Shown here piece by piece: positions 8,692 through 17,459 of a stretch of DNA of 64,000 nucleotides (positions are counted from its first letter, which is position 1; every line of letters begins with the position of its first letter). The DNA is from Methanomicrobium antiquum (GTDB lineage Archaea; Halobacteriota; Methanomicrobia; Methanomicrobiales; Methanomicrobiaceae): assembly GCF_029633915.1 (NCBI RefSeq), contig NZ_CP091092.1:1922001-1986000 (forward strand), given 5' to 3'. The notes under the pieces were generated by a model. The model saw only the letters and a list, made by a program, of their open reading frames with translations. It searched no databases and was not told the origin of the DNA. A program made the translations under genes and the position numbers.

Positions 8692-9395
8692 AACTTATAG
8701 TTATAGCAGGGCCACCCTCTGCAGGAAAAACTGCTGTTGTCAGGCAGATAATATCAAAATTTCATCCGGATAAAAAATGTTCATACCTAAAAATTGACGT
8801 TGTAAGAGCTTTTGAAGACGAAGAGCTAAGAAATGAATTTAATATACCTACAAAAAAAGTTTATTCAGGAGATGTCTGCCCGGACCATGCCGGAATTTTG
8901 GTTATGAAAGATGCAATAAACTGGGCAGAAAAAAACAACTCACAAATTCTCATTGTTGAAAGTGCAGGTCTTTGTCTCAGATGTTCTCCATACACAACGC
9001 AGTCACTTGGAATTGTTGTATTAAGTGCAATCTCAGGCACAAATTCACCTCTTAAGATGTCTTCAATGCTTGCATTGTCAGACATATCTGTTGTCACAAG
9101 AATTGATCTGGTATCCCAGGCAGAAAAGGAGGTTTTCCGCGAAAAAATAAAGGAAGTAAGAGAAGACCTCGATATAATTGAGACAAACGCTATCTTTGGA
9201 ACAGGCCTTAAATATCTTTTCAGAGCAATTGAAAACCTCACCGACATAACTAATCCGGATGAAATCACATTAAGAGGAAATCCCCCGCTTGGTGTCTGCA
9301 CAGTCTGTGCCGGTAAAAAAGAAATAGGCTGGGAAAACCATTTTGGTGTCATCAGAAAACTGGACTCGGATGATTTTTTCTTTAGGGGAGACTGA
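8688..9395 (+). CDS. HypB/UreG-like P-loop GTPase of the coenzyme M cluster
   Basis: 235 residues. The P-loop is GPPSAGKTAVV at the N-terminus, then SGDVCPDHAG and VESAGLCLRCSPY, which correspond to the switch and metal-binding segments of the HypB/UreG/CooC-like (SIMIBI) GTPases, and TRIDL in the base-recognition position. Two CxxC pairs (LCLRC near the middle, CTVCAG near the end) could bind metal or an Fe-S cluster. Such GTPases help insert metals into enzymes. Tight coupling to an ABC ATPase and two Fe-S proteins suggests a maturation factor for the neighbouring Fe-S or metal enzyme. The client is inferred. Confidence 0.75.
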   Translation: MKLIVIAGPPSAGKTAVVRQIISKFHPDKKCSYLKIDVVRAFEDEELRNEFNIPTKKVYSGDVCPDHAGILVMKDAINWAEKNNSQILIVESAGLCLRCSPYTTQSLGIVVLSAISGTNSPLKMSSMLALSDISVVTRIDLVSQAEKEVFREKIKEVREDLDIIETNAIFGTGLKYLFRAIENLTDITNPDEITLRGNPPLGVCTVCAGKKEIGWENHFGVIRKLDSDDFFFRGD

Positions 9396-9396
9396 G

Positions 9397-10092
9397 ATGG
9401 AAACCGGCATTTTGGATGAAAAAATCCTCAAAGGATGGAAAAATCCGGGGAAAAATTGCGGGGCATGTGGTGAAAAATCCTGTGAAATGTTTGAAAAATC
9501 CGTAATATCAGGAGAAAAAGAACTAAAAGACTGTCCCTTTTATAAAGAAAATAATTCCGGATTTTTAACTGATACAAAACAGTCTGATAATCCAACAGAA
9601 AAGTCCTGCAATAATCAGGTATACTCAGGATATGACATACTAAATATACAGTATGACTTTGTTCTGCATCCTATCCCGGATGAGCCCTCAGCAAGGAAAA
9701 TAATTCTTCCGTTCAGGCCTGAACTTGCTGAAAAGCTAAACATTCAAAAAGACGACATTTTGCTTGGAAGACCTCAGGGTGCAGGCTGTCCTGTTCAGCA
9801 CATACTCTCAGTAATAAAAGCTGATTTTCTGACAGGAGTTATCACATCGCATGTTGTAAGTCCGGTTATTGCAAGAGAAAATCCCGACAGAGTTAAAGAA
9901 ATACGTGCATATCATATTATTGGTTTTGAAGGAATAGCCCAAAACATAAATTCAGAACCTCTGTTTGGGAGAAGACAGAGGTTTCTTCCAGGCTTTTGTA
10001 TGATGAATCTTTGCCATACCGGCGTTGTCAATATGTGTGTCAATAAAAAAACCGGCCTGCATGTCAGAGTGGAGGATATAAGAATAATATGA
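9397..10092 (+). CDS. Methanogen Fe-S protein with N-terminal 4Fe-4S motif
   Basis: 231 residues from ATG 9397, chosen over the longer frame from 9343 because AGGGGAG (9384-9390) lies seven bases upstream and the previous gene stops at 9395. The N-terminus GKNCGACGEKSCEMF...DCPFY is the CxxCG-x3-C...C pattern of the 4Fe-4S domain found at the start of acetyl-CoA synthase/corrinoid proteins. The remaining 170 residues, with PQGAGCPVQHILSVI and PGFCMMNLCHTGVVNMCV, are a domain I recognise only as methanogen-associated. It overlaps the next gene by four bases and may supply electrons or a cluster to it. No precise function is claimed. Confidence 0.7.
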   Translation: METGILDEKILKGWKNPGKNCGACGEKSCEMFEKSVISGEKELKDCPFYKENNSGFLTDTKQSDNPTEKSCNNQVYSGYDILNIQYDFVLHPIPDEPSARKIILPFRPELAEKLNIQKDDILLGRPQGAGCPVQHILSVIKADFLTGVITSHVVSPVIARENPDRVKEIRAYHIIGFEGIAQNINSEPLFGRRQRFLPGFCMMNLCHTGVVNMCVNKKTGLHVRVEDIRII

Positions 10093-11315
10093 AGAGTATT
10101 TCAGAGATTAATGAAAAAATAAAGAAAGGCTGTGCCACCGTTTTAACAGCAGAAGAATTCAAGACGCTTGTAAGGGAGGGAAATACACCGTCTTTTAATG
10201 ACGTTGATGTTGTAACCTGTGCAACATGCGCAGTTATGTCAGGAACATATGCACAAATGACAATTCCGGTTGAAAAGCCCGGCCTTTTCAGGAGAGTTCA
10301 GAAAATGACACTGAACGGTGTTTCTGCATTCTGCGGGCCGTGCCCGAATGAAGGACTTGGAACGGCGGATGTAATTGTCTACGCTACAGAAAAAGCCTCA
10401 AAAACATACGGCGGAGGACATCTTTTCAGGGATATTGTAGAAGGAAACGAGATTGAAGTCATTGCAGAGGCAGAAGGAAAAACATATGAAAAAACAATCT
10501 TTGGCGATGAAATAGAATCTGCACGGATGCTTACCACAAGAAGCGCCTTTAAGAACTATTCCGCTTTCGTAAACGAATCAAAAGAACCATTTGATACAAT
10601 ATTTTCAGTTCTTCCTTTAAAGGGTGGACTTTCAGAGGCGACAGTCTCAGGATGTGGTGAGATAAACCCGCTTCAAAACGACCATGATATGAGATATTTG
10701 AAATCAGGCGCTAAAATTTTATTAAACGGCTCCATTGGAAGGATAATCGGGCAGGGAACAAGAAGCAGTCTGAAAAAACCAAATCTTTCAGTATATGCTG
10801 ATATGTCTGATATGATGCCGGAATTTATGGGGGGATTTGTCACATCAAAAGGCCCTGAGTGCATAACAACAATTGCAACAGCACTTCCGGTGACTGATGA
10901 AAGAGCAATTGAATGTCTGTCTGTTCTTGATTCGGATATTATTCTCCCTGTTGAAGATGTTATTAAAAGAAGCCACAAAGGAGATTCAGATTATGGACAA
11001 ATCTGGCAGGGAACAGACATAAAGCCTGAAGTAAACCCTATGAACTGTCTGTTCTGCGGAGAGTGTCCGGCAGGGCTAAGTTGTCCCACACGTGCAATAA
11101 TGCCTGGCGGAGGCATAATATCCTCAAGGTGTGTTTCATGCGGAACATGTGTTTTTACATGTCCGGGTGAGGTTTACACAATGAATATGGGGAATATTGA
11201 ATACAACGGAAATTCTTCTCCTGTAAAACTAAGGCAGTCTGACAAAAGCCGGGCAAATGAGATGACAGAGATTTTGAAGGATATGATAGAAAAAGGAGAT
11301 TTCACTTATTTCTAA
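10089..11315 (+). CDS. DUF39/COG1900-type protein with two ferredoxin clusters (methanogenesis marker 16-like)
   Basis: 408 residues. The first 330 match the DUF39/COG1900 (HcyBio) family, with conserved cysteines in DVVTCATCAVMSGTYAQ and FCGPCPNEGLGT. The C-terminus has a bacterial-type ferredoxin pair: CLFCGECPAGLSCP and CVSCGTCVFTCPGE. This architecture is the putative methanogenesis marker 16 metalloprotein. COG1900 relatives take part in sulfide incorporation into aspartate semialdehyde to give homocysteine. Next to the coenzyme M genes, the analogous reductive thiolation of sulfoacetaldehyde to coenzyme M is an attractive inferred role. The start overlaps the previous stop (ATGA), with GGAGGAT upstream. 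Confidence 0.8.
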   Translation: MKSISEINEKIKKGCATVLTAEEFKTLVREGNTPSFNDVDVVTCATCAVMSGTYAQMTIPVEKPGLFRRVQKMTLNGVSAFCGPCPNEGLGTADVIVYATEKASKTYGGGHLFRDIVEGNEIEVIAEAEGKTYEKTIFGDEIESARMLTTRSAFKNYSAFVNESKEPFDTIFSVLPLKGGLSEATVSGCGEINPLQNDHDMRYLKSGAKILLNGSIGRIIGQGTRSSLKKPNLSVYADMSDMMPEFMGGFVTSKGPECITTIATALPVTDERAIECLSVLDSDIILPVEDVIKRSHKGDSDYGQIWQGTDIKPEVNPMNCLFCGECPAGLSCPTRAIMPGGGIISSRCVSCGTCVFTCPGEVYTMNMGNIEYNGNSSPVKLRQSDKSRANEMTEILKDMIEKGDFTYF

Positions 11316-11345
11316 TTATTAAGAAATTAAAACTGAGGTGATGAT

Positions 11346-12620
11346 ACGGGAGAATACAAACTTGTATGTCCAAAGTGTAAAGCAGGATTTTTGGACAATT
11401 ATGAGAATAAGTGCATTAATGGCTGTAATTCTCTCATAAAAGCTGATTATAAACAAAAAAAACTGACAGTTAGAAATCTTCCCGGAATGTTTAAGTTTCA
11501 TGACTGGCTTCCTGTGAGAGGTTTTAGTGAGACTGAAGCATCGCCTGTTACATATAAAAGCAGTGCTTTATCAAAAGAGCTTGGAATACCAGGTCTTTAT
11601 ATTACATTCAACGGTTACTGGCCGGAGATAAATGCAAAAATTAAAACATGCTCTTTTAAAGAGCTTGAAGCTGTTCCTACAATGCTCAGGATGGAAGAGA
11701 GCAAAAGTAACGATACAATTCTGGTCTCATCCGCCGGAAACACAGGTCGTGCATTTGTTGAGGTTTCAGCACAGACAAAAATTCCGGCAATTGTTGTTGT
11801 GACAAAATCAGCTTTAAAAAACATATGGACAACAAAACCTGCAGAGAATGCGATATTAATCGCAGTTGATGGTGACTACACCGATGCAATTGAGTTTGGA
11901 AACAGACTATGCAATACTCAGGGTATAGTTTCGGAGGGAGGAGCAAAAAATCCTGCAAGACGTGACGGGATGGGAACTGCTTTTCTTGACGGTGCAGTTT
12001 TTGCAGGCAATATTCCTGACTGGTACTTCCAGGCTGTCGGAAGTGGAACAGGTGCAATTGCCGCAGTTGAGATGGCTGAAAGGCTTATCTCAGACGGAAG
12101 GTATGGAGATACACTTCCAAGACTTTATCTTTCACAAAATGAAGGCTTTTCTCCGATGGTTAACGCATGGAATGAAAACAGACGTGAGATAATAGAAGAA
12201 TTAGATATGCCAGATGCAAAAAATTCTGCACTTGATGCATATTCTCCTGTTCTTACCAACAGAACTCCGCCATACTCACTCACAGGCGGACTTTATGACA
12301 CACTTTTGAAATCAGACGGAATAATGACTGCAGTTTCAAAGAGAAAAGCAGAAAATGCAGGCAGGATTTTTGAAGAAACAGAGGGCGCTGATTTGGATAA
12401 AGCGGCACAGGTTTGTCTGGCATCACTCATTGAGGCATCAGAAAAGGGACTTATTAAAGCTGACGAAACTGTTCTTTTAAATATCACCGGCGGAGGCTAC
12501 AAATTTGCAAAAGAAGAGCTTCTTTTAATTGAAACAAAACCTTTTGCAGAGGTTTTGCCGGGCGATGACGTAACAGGACTACAAAAAGATATTTTTGAGA
12601 GGCTAAAACAGCATGCATGA
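11346..12620 (+). CDS. Cysteate synthase (coenzyme M pathway), non-canonical start
   Basis: A PLP enzyme of the threonine synthase superfamily that makes L-cysteate from O-phosphoserine and sulfite. The PLP lysine lies in KTCSFKELEA, the phosphate loop is SSAGNTGRAF, and the C-terminal glycine motif is NITGGGYKFAKEE. The Zn-ribbon-like N-terminus VCPKCKAGF...CINGC is in frame upstream of the first usual start (TTG 11391), so translation must begin earlier. An excellent ribosome site, GAGGTGAT (11335-11342), sits just before ACG at 11346, giving TGEYKLVCPKC where an initiating Met would be expected. Either ACG is used, or an ATG was mutated or misread. It overlaps the decarboxylase gene downstream. 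Confidence 0.88.
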   Translation, partial: TGEYKLVCPKCKAGFLDNYENKCINGCNSLIKADYKQKKLTVRNLPGMFKFHDWLPVRGFSETEASPVTYKSSALSKELGIPGLYITFNGYWPEINAKIKTCSFKELEAVPTMLRMEESKSNDTILVSSAGNTGRAFVEVSAQTKIPAIVVVTKSALKNIWTTKPAENAILIAVDGDYTDAIEFGNRLCNTQGIVSEGGAKNPARRDGMGTAFLDGAVFAGNIPDWYFQAVGSGTGAIAAVEMAERLISDGRYGDTLPRLYLSQNEGFSPMVNAWNENRREIIEELDMPDAKNSALDAYSPVLTNRTPPYSLTGGLYDTLLKSDGIMTAVSKRKAENAGRIFEETEGADLDKAAQVCLASLIEASEKGLIKADETVLLNITGGGYKFAKEELLLIETKPFAEVLPGDDVTGLQKDIFERLKQHA

Positions 12621-13725
12621 AAAGAGATTTTCAGAAATTTTAAAAGAATCAGATATTGAATTTGCAGTATCACTTCCATGTGACAGAACTAAAGAGCTCT
12701 GTAACTTTCTTGAGAGAGATTTTAATTACATCAATATAAACCGGGAAGAAGACGGAGTAGGGATATGTGCCGGACTTGCACTTTCAAAACGAAAATTTAT
12801 TCTTCACATGCAAAGCTCCGGTCTTGGAAATTCTCTTAATGCAATAATGTCACTAACACATCTATACGGCCTTCCTCTTCCTGTGATTGCAAGCTTCAGA
12901 GGATTTTACAATGAACAAATTTCCGCCCAGATTCCGTTTAACAGCAAAATACCAGGCATACTGAGTCTTTTCGATATAAAATACACAATAATTCAGGAAG
13001 CACCAGAACTTGGGAGAATAAAAGATATTATCAGGTGCTGTTTCCTAAATTCAGAAATTCATGTTGTTTTAATATCACCGAAAGTCTGGGAAAAAAATTC
13101 GTCTCCGGCTGATTCATCATTCCCAAAAAGAAGCAGAAAACTAGAACTTTCCTTTAAAAGAGAGATCAAAGAGCCTTTGATGAGCAGAAACGATGCAATT
13201 AAAATATTATCTGAATATCTTTCAGATGAACTTTTAGTCTGCAATCTGGGTGTTCCGTCAAAAGAGCTTTACAAGGCATGCGACAGGCATGAAAACTTCT
13301 ACATGCTTGGAAGCTACACACAGGCATCACCGATAGGCCTTGGAATTGCACTTGGACAGGATAAGAAAACATTTGTGCTTGACGGAGATGGAAGCATTCT
13401 TGGAACGGCTGTTCTTCCGGTGGTAGCTTCAAAAAATCTTAAAAATTTAACAATATTTGCGCTTGACAATGGTGCTTTTGGAAGTACAGGTATGCAGATG
13501 ACTCATGCATGGACAAACTGTAATCTGGAACTTATGGCAAAAGCGGCAGGAATTGCAGACACTGCATCTGTTCAGACCGAAGATGCTCTAAGAAAACTTA
13601 TGGAAGAGAAAAAAGACAACCTGCCCCAATTTGTTCATGTTTTGATAAAGCCCGGAAATTCCGATGCAGGAAACATTCCTCTTACACCTTCTGAGATAAA
13701 AGAGAGATTTTTAAATTGTTTTTAA
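12613..13725 (+). CDS. comDE: Sulfopyruvate decarboxylase, fused alpha and beta subunits
   Basis: 370 residues. The N-terminal 165 resemble the ComD alpha subunit (PYR domain, with REEDGVGICAGLALS carrying the catalytic Glu and LHMQSSGLGNSLNAIM). The C-terminal part matches ComE, with the thiamine-diphosphate motif beginning DGDGSILGTAV and ending DNGAFGSTG. The enzyme decarboxylates 3-sulfopyruvate to sulfoacetaldehyde, the penultimate stage of coenzyme M synthesis. In Methanocaldococcus the subunits are separate; fused forms occur in the cysteate synthase lineages. The start overlaps the cysteate synthase stop by eight bases. The transaminase needed between the two steps is not in the window. 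Confidence 0.92.
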   Translation: MHEKRFSEILKESDIEFAVSLPCDRTKELCNFLERDFNYININREEDGVGICAGLALSKRKFILHMQSSGLGNSLNAIMSLTHLYGLPLPVIASFRGFYNEQISAQIPFNSKIPGILSLFDIKYTIIQEAPELGRIKDIIRCCFLNSEIHVVLISPKVWEKNSSPADSSFPKRSRKLELSFKREIKEPLMSRNDAIKILSEYLSDELLVCNLGVPSKELYKACDRHENFYMLGSYTQASPIGLGIALGQDKKTFVLDGDGSILGTAVLPVVASKNLKNLTIFALDNGAFGSTGMQMTHAWTNCNLELMAKAAGIADTASVQTEDALRKLMEEKKDNLPQFVHVLIKPGNSDAGNIPLTPSEIKERFLNCF

Positions 13726-13757
13726 TTTTTAAATTTTTTTAAGAGATTTTTAATATA

Positions 13758-13806
13758 CCATGAAACTGTTGCATGAAATATATTTTTCATGGACGTTTTT
13801 TGGCAA
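13758..13806. repeat. Palindromic CATGAAATATAT...TTTCATG element, copy 1
   Basis: Between the convergent comDE and pgk ends. The core GTTGCATGAAATATAT then TTTCATGGAC and TTTTTTGGCAA matches a second copy at 15857-15905 in the same order. The core is an inverted repeat (CATGAAA/TTTCATG) with a TATA-like centre. Because no gene starts here, a dispersed palindromic repeat is as likely as an operator. Confidence 0.5.
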
Positions 13807-13825
13807 GCTTAAAAACAGATGTATT

Positions 13826-15055
13826 TCAGGAGCATTTTTCTCTGTAAAGCTCCCAGCTTTTTTCAAGCGCTGATATTGCCGGAAGCATTTTCCCGGTAAG
13901 GAATTCTATGCATGCACCGCCTCCAGTTGAGATGTGGCTGAATTTTTCATTTATTCCAAGAGATTCAACAACAACTGCAGTGTGACCTCCGCCGACAACA
14001 GAAAAATCCGCTTCTGCTGAGGCCTTTAAAAGCTCAAAAGTTCCTGTCGAAAACATACTCTCCTCAAAAAGTCCGGCAGGCCCGTTGAAAACAACAGTTC
14101 CTGAATTCTGAAGAATATCACAAAAGGATGCAACCGAATCGATTCCCAAATCAAGAACAGGAGACTTCTTTGGTATTTTATCAACAGAGACCTCCTCTCT
14201 TTCTCCATCGCTGTTTCTTACTGCGACATATTCCGGAAGAACAACTCTGTCTTTGAATTTTGAAAGAATTTCAGCGGCTTTTGACACCTCATCTGAATAT
14301 CCGAGCTTCTTTATAAGATCATATGACGGATCCCCAATGTTTATTCCTTTTGCAGTCAAAAACACATTTGCAACAACGCCGACTATCAAAATTTTATCGG
14401 CAGTTTTGCATTCAAGAACGTTTTTTGCAACACTTAAAGAGTCATCTACTTTTGTTCCACCAAGAACAAAAGTAACCGGCTTTGGAGAATCACTAAACAC
14501 TCTTGAAAGGCATGACACCTCTTTTTCCATGAGTGTTCCGGCGACAGATTTCATTGCAAGCGGAATTCCGACAATTGTCGGCTGGGAACGATGAGCTGTT
14601 CCAAAGGCATCGTTTACATAAAAGTCGGCCATTGATGAAAGGCCTCTTGCAAGATGAGTTGATGCTCCGTCTTCAGGAGACATTTTTATGTTCTCCTCTG
14701 CATTGAAACGTAAATTTTCAAGCATCAGTACATCTCCGCACTCCATTCTTTTGACAGCGTCTCTTGCACATCTGCCGAAAATGTCGTCTATGTATTCAAC
14801 CGGCCGGCCGATTAAGCGCTCAAGCCTTTCAGCATGAGCCTTTAAGGTTGTAAAATCCTTCTTTAGCGGCCTGCTCTGATGTGTTGCAATAATTAGTTTT
14901 GAATCAGAAAGATTCCGGACTGTTGGTGCATGCTCACGGAATCTTTTGTCGTCCAGAATTATATTTGACGCCGGATCTATTGGAGAGTTAAAATCCACAC
15001 GCAAAAGGACGGTTTTTTTATTTGTCTCTATATCATTAAGCGTTCCAAATCTCAT
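13826..15055 (-). CDS. pgk: Phosphoglycerate kinase
   Basis: 409 residues, full archaeal length. It carries the N-terminal signature VLLRVDFNSPID, substrate-binding arginines (HQSRPLKK, ENLRFNAEE, FGTAHRSQPT), the nucleotide side GGTKVDDSLSV and FNGPAGLFE, and the C-terminal glycine loop VVGGGHTAVV then STGGGACIEFLTG. It interconverts 1,3-bisphosphoglycerate and 3-phosphoglycerate with ADP/ATP, in methanogens mostly in gluconeogenesis. It supplies 3-phosphoglycerate, the precursor of the phosphoserine used by the neighbouring cysteate synthase, although the two genes are convergent and not in one operon. Confidence 0.95.
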   Translation of the reverse strand: MRFGTLNDIETNKKTVLLRVDFNSPIDPASNIILDDKRFREHAPTVRNLSDSKLIIATHQSRPLKKDFTTLKAHAERLERLIGRPVEYIDDIFGRCARDAVKRMECGDVLMLENLRFNAEENIKMSPEDGASTHLARGLSSMADFYVNDAFGTAHRSQPTIVGIPLAMKSVAGTLMEKEVSCLSRVFSDSPKPVTFVLGGTKVDDSLSVAKNVLECKTADKILIVGVVANVFLTAKGINIGDPSYDLIKKLGYSDEVSKAAEILSKFKDRVVLPEYVAVRNSDGEREEVSVDKIPKKSPVLDLGIDSVASFCDILQNSGTVVFNGPAGLFEESMFSTGTFELLKASAEADFSVVGGGHTAVVVESLGINEKFSHISTGGGACIEFLTGKMLPAISALEKSWELYREKCS

Positions 15056-15289
15056 ATAAATACACCCGCAAAGGGATTGGAAGATTTCCTTATCTATTAA
15101 TTATAGTTTGACAGTATTGGAATTATTGGTTGCTGTCTTAAAAATCAGTTGAGTCTTTTTATGATTTTTTTTAATTTACTTTTTTTTTCACTAATTTTTT
15201 TCACAATTCAAAATATATGCAATAAAACCTGATATATTAAGGCGAATATCCGGGATAATTCCGGAAAAATTTTAGGAAATATTTTAAAT

Positions 15290-15802
15290 ATGGATAATCA
15301 GGGAAAACTGGAGAAATACTTTGAACGTGCACTTTGGAATATACGCTTCGTTGTTATACTTGGAGTGATATTTGGTGCACTTAGTGCCATAGTCCTGTTC
15401 ATCTCAGGTTCAATGGAAATATTTGATCTTCTTGTTGAATACACATTTTCATCAGATCTCCATATGACACATGAAGATATTCTGATTGGAATAATTGGTG
15501 CTGTTGATTTTTACTTAATCGGGCTTGTCCTTTTGATATTCAGCTTTGGAATATACGAACTGTTTATCTCAAAGCTTGAGATCGCAAGGTTAGGAGGGAA
15601 TTTCGGAACGATTCTTGAAGTGACAAACCTGGATGATCTAAAGAACAAAATTATAAAGGTCATAATAATGGTTTTAATAGTAAGTTTCTTCCAGAGGATT
15701 CTTTCAATGAATTTTACCACTTCCCTTGATATGCTTGCAATGGCAATCTCTATAAGCGTCATCTGCATTGGCGTCTATTATATGGGAAGACATAATATCT
15801 GA
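15290..15802 (+). CDS. YqhA/UPF0114 family membrane protein
   Basis: 170 residues, matching the length and layout of the UPF0114 (YqhA-like) family: a short N-terminal amphipathic stretch KLEKYFERALWNIRFVVIL, three or four membrane helices (about 20-40, 65-90, 125-145, 147-165), and the family-typical FGIYELFISKLE and LDDLKNKIIKVIIMVLIVSFFQ. Function is unknown throughout the family. The gene stands alone, preceded by an A+T-rich promoter region and followed by a palindromic repeat element. Confidence 0.8.
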   Translation: MDNQGKLEKYFERALWNIRFVVILGVIFGALSAIVLFISGSMEIFDLLVEYTFSSDLHMTHEDILIGIIGAVDFYLIGLVLLIFSFGIYELFISKLEIARLGGNFGTILEVTNLDDLKNKIIKVIIMVLIVSFFQRILSMNFTTSLDMLAMAISISVICIGVYYMGRHNI

Positions 15803-15856
15803 ATAATTTTTGAATGTATAATTAACTGATTTGCATTGAAAATTACTTCGTAGTTT

Positions 15857-15905
15857 AAATGAAAAGTTGCATGAAATATATAATTTCATGAACACATTTT
15901 TGGCA
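15857..15905. repeat. Palindromic CATGAAATATAT...TTTCATG element, copy 2
   Basis: Shares GTTGCATGAAATATAT, TTTCATG and a following TTTTTGGCAA with the copy at 13758-13806. It lies 130-180 bases upstream of the flavoprotein start, and its TATA-like centre could be part of a promoter there. Confidence 0.5.
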
Positions 15906-16035
15906 ATTCATATTTTTGCATACAAAAAGATTAACATCTTCAGGCACACATTGAGCCTCATGTAAGATTCGGGCAGAATCACAAGTGCCTGATGAAAACA
16001 AAAATTTATTTGCATTTAAAGAGGAGGAAGCAGAA

Positions 16036-16614
16036 ATGAAGGTTGTTGCATTCAACGGAAGCCCGCGAAAGCACGGCAATACCTACCGGATGCTAAAAGA
16101 GGTCCAGGCAGGACTTCGGGCTGAGGATATCGAGATGGAGATTGTTCACGTCGGAGGAAAAAAAATAATCGGGTGTATTGCGTGTGACAAGTGTATTGAA
16201 AGAAAAGATGAGAAGTGCATTCTTGAAAAGGATTTCATAAACCCGGCTATTTTAAAGATGAAGGAGGCTGATGGAATTATAATTGCATCTCCGACATACT
16301 TTGCAGATGTTACATCTGAAATTAAGGCTTTGATTGACAGGGCAGGCTATGTAGGACTTGCAAACGGCGGCATGTTTGAAAGAAAGGTTGGAGCGGCGGT
16401 TATAACTGCAAGACGCGGCGGTGCGATTCACGCTTATGATACGATTAATCATCTTTTTGGAATTTCAAATATGATAACAGTCGGCTCTTCTTACTGGAAT
16501 CTGGGAATTTCAGGCAATGAGAACAATGTTGAAAATGATGAAGAAGGCCTTGAGACTATGAGGACTTTGGCGTCTAATATGGCATGGATTTTAAAGAAGA
16601 TTCATGCTGAATAA
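16036..16614 (+). CDS. Iron-sulfur flavoprotein (NADPH-dependent FMN reductase fold)
   Basis: 192 residues from ATG 16036, which has GAGGAGG eight bases upstream; an in-frame ATG at 15985 has no such site. The protein starts with the flavodoxin-like phosphate loop VVAFNGSPRKHGNTYRML. It has the compact cysteine motif of the Methanosarcina Isf family, Cys47-x2-Cys50-x2-Cys53-x7-Cys61, which binds a 4Fe-4S cluster. SPTYFADVTSEIKALIDRAG is the usual FMN site. Family members are dimeric electron carriers implicated in oxygen and peroxide reduction. It appears monocistronic. Confidence 0.88.
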   Translation: MKVVAFNGSPRKHGNTYRMLKEVQAGLRAEDIEMEIVHVGGKKIIGCIACDKCIERKDEKCILEKDFINPAILKMKEADGIIIASPTYFADVTSEIKALIDRAGYVGLANGGMFERKVGAAVITARRGGAIHAYDTINHLFGISNMITVGSSYWNLGISGNENNVENDEEGLETMRTLASNMAWILKKIHAE

Positions 16615-16650
16615 TTAAAATAAGCCAATTTTTTTAAATCCTGAATAGTT

Positions 16651-17136
16651 TTAATCCTGAATAGAATAGCCGCTGTTTTTCAGGATTTCAAATGCCGCGT
16701 CATCAAAGGCTTTCTGTGTCGGCGCTTTTATATTTCTTATTTTTTCATCCCATAATTTTTTTAGGTCTTTGTCTTCTGTCCGCAGAAAGTGCGGGCCCAT
16801 GATGCGGCCTTTTATCTTCCCTTCAGGTGTTTTTATAAGAATTCTCCAGCATCCATAGCTTCTGCACATGTCAGGGCGTGTTAAGTGAACACTGCAACAG
16901 ATTCTCCCCGGCGTTTTTGGATCAGCTCTTAGAAACGGGCATGCTTCAGGCCACTTATCATAGATGCTTTTGTCTTTGTACCACTCTGTCTTATCCGGGT
17001 CAAGTTTGACAATATTTTCCTCGTTTGTGTATTCGTTTCTTACCAGAAATTCAATTTCAGATATTTCACGGACAAGTGTATGAACCTGACCTAAATAACT
17101 GCAACACTCCCCGCACTGGAGGCATTCAAACGCCAT
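16651..17136 (-). CDS. YkgJ-like cysteine-cluster protein (putative zinc/iron-chelating domain)
   Basis: 161 residues. It shows the family's cysteine pattern: CLQCGECCSYLGQ at the N-terminus, CPFL and CCSVHLTRPDMCRSYGCW in the middle. These cysteines are thought to chelate zinc or iron; the biochemical role is unknown in general. AGGAGA lies a few bases before the ATG at 17136. The gene is convergent with the flavoprotein and otherwise isolated. Confidence 0.82.
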   Translation of the reverse strand: MAFECLQCGECCSYLGQVHTLVREISEIEFLVRNEYTNEENIVKLDPDKTEWYKDKSIYDKWPEACPFLRADPKTPGRICCSVHLTRPDMCRSYGCWRILIKTPEGKIKGRIMGPHFLRTEDKDLKKLWDEKIRNIKAPTQKAFDDAAFEILKNSGYSIQD

Positions 17137-17459
17137 AATTTCTCCTAAGACCTCTTTTTAAATTTTAATTGGATGGTATTTAACCTGATTGGAGGGTGTG
17201 GGAAGGTGAGTTTGGATTTAAAAATTCTTCATACTGAAAATTAATGATCTCTGAAGTTCTCTATTTAATCGCAGTAATTTTTCTCCTCAAAAAATAAAGC
17301 TTTGGAAAAAAAGCCTTCAGATAATCATATCTAAATACCTCTTTTCCAATATCCGGACAAAAGTGCTTAAATTTTATGTCGCATTTAAGAGAATCAAAAA
17401 ATATGGCTGTGTAAACAATTTTATTCGGAAAAAAATAATCAGTTGGATATTTTTAATAA
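17137..17459. other. Intergenic region, nothing recognised
   Basis: 323 bases between the YkgJ-like gene and the 3' end of the transglutaminase gene. It is A+T-rich and presumably contains the YkgJ promoter near 17160-17210. I see no convincing small gene, hairpin or repeat. Confidence 0.4.

Noticed and set aside
8861-9352. 163-residue open frame antisense to the GTPase gene
   Set aside because: Its frame is dictated by the codons of the well-conserved GTPase on the other strand.
11341-11439. ATG-led short frame at the cysteate synthase start
   Set aside because: It overlaps the ribosome site and gives a protein with no features; the conserved cysteine motif lies in the other frame.
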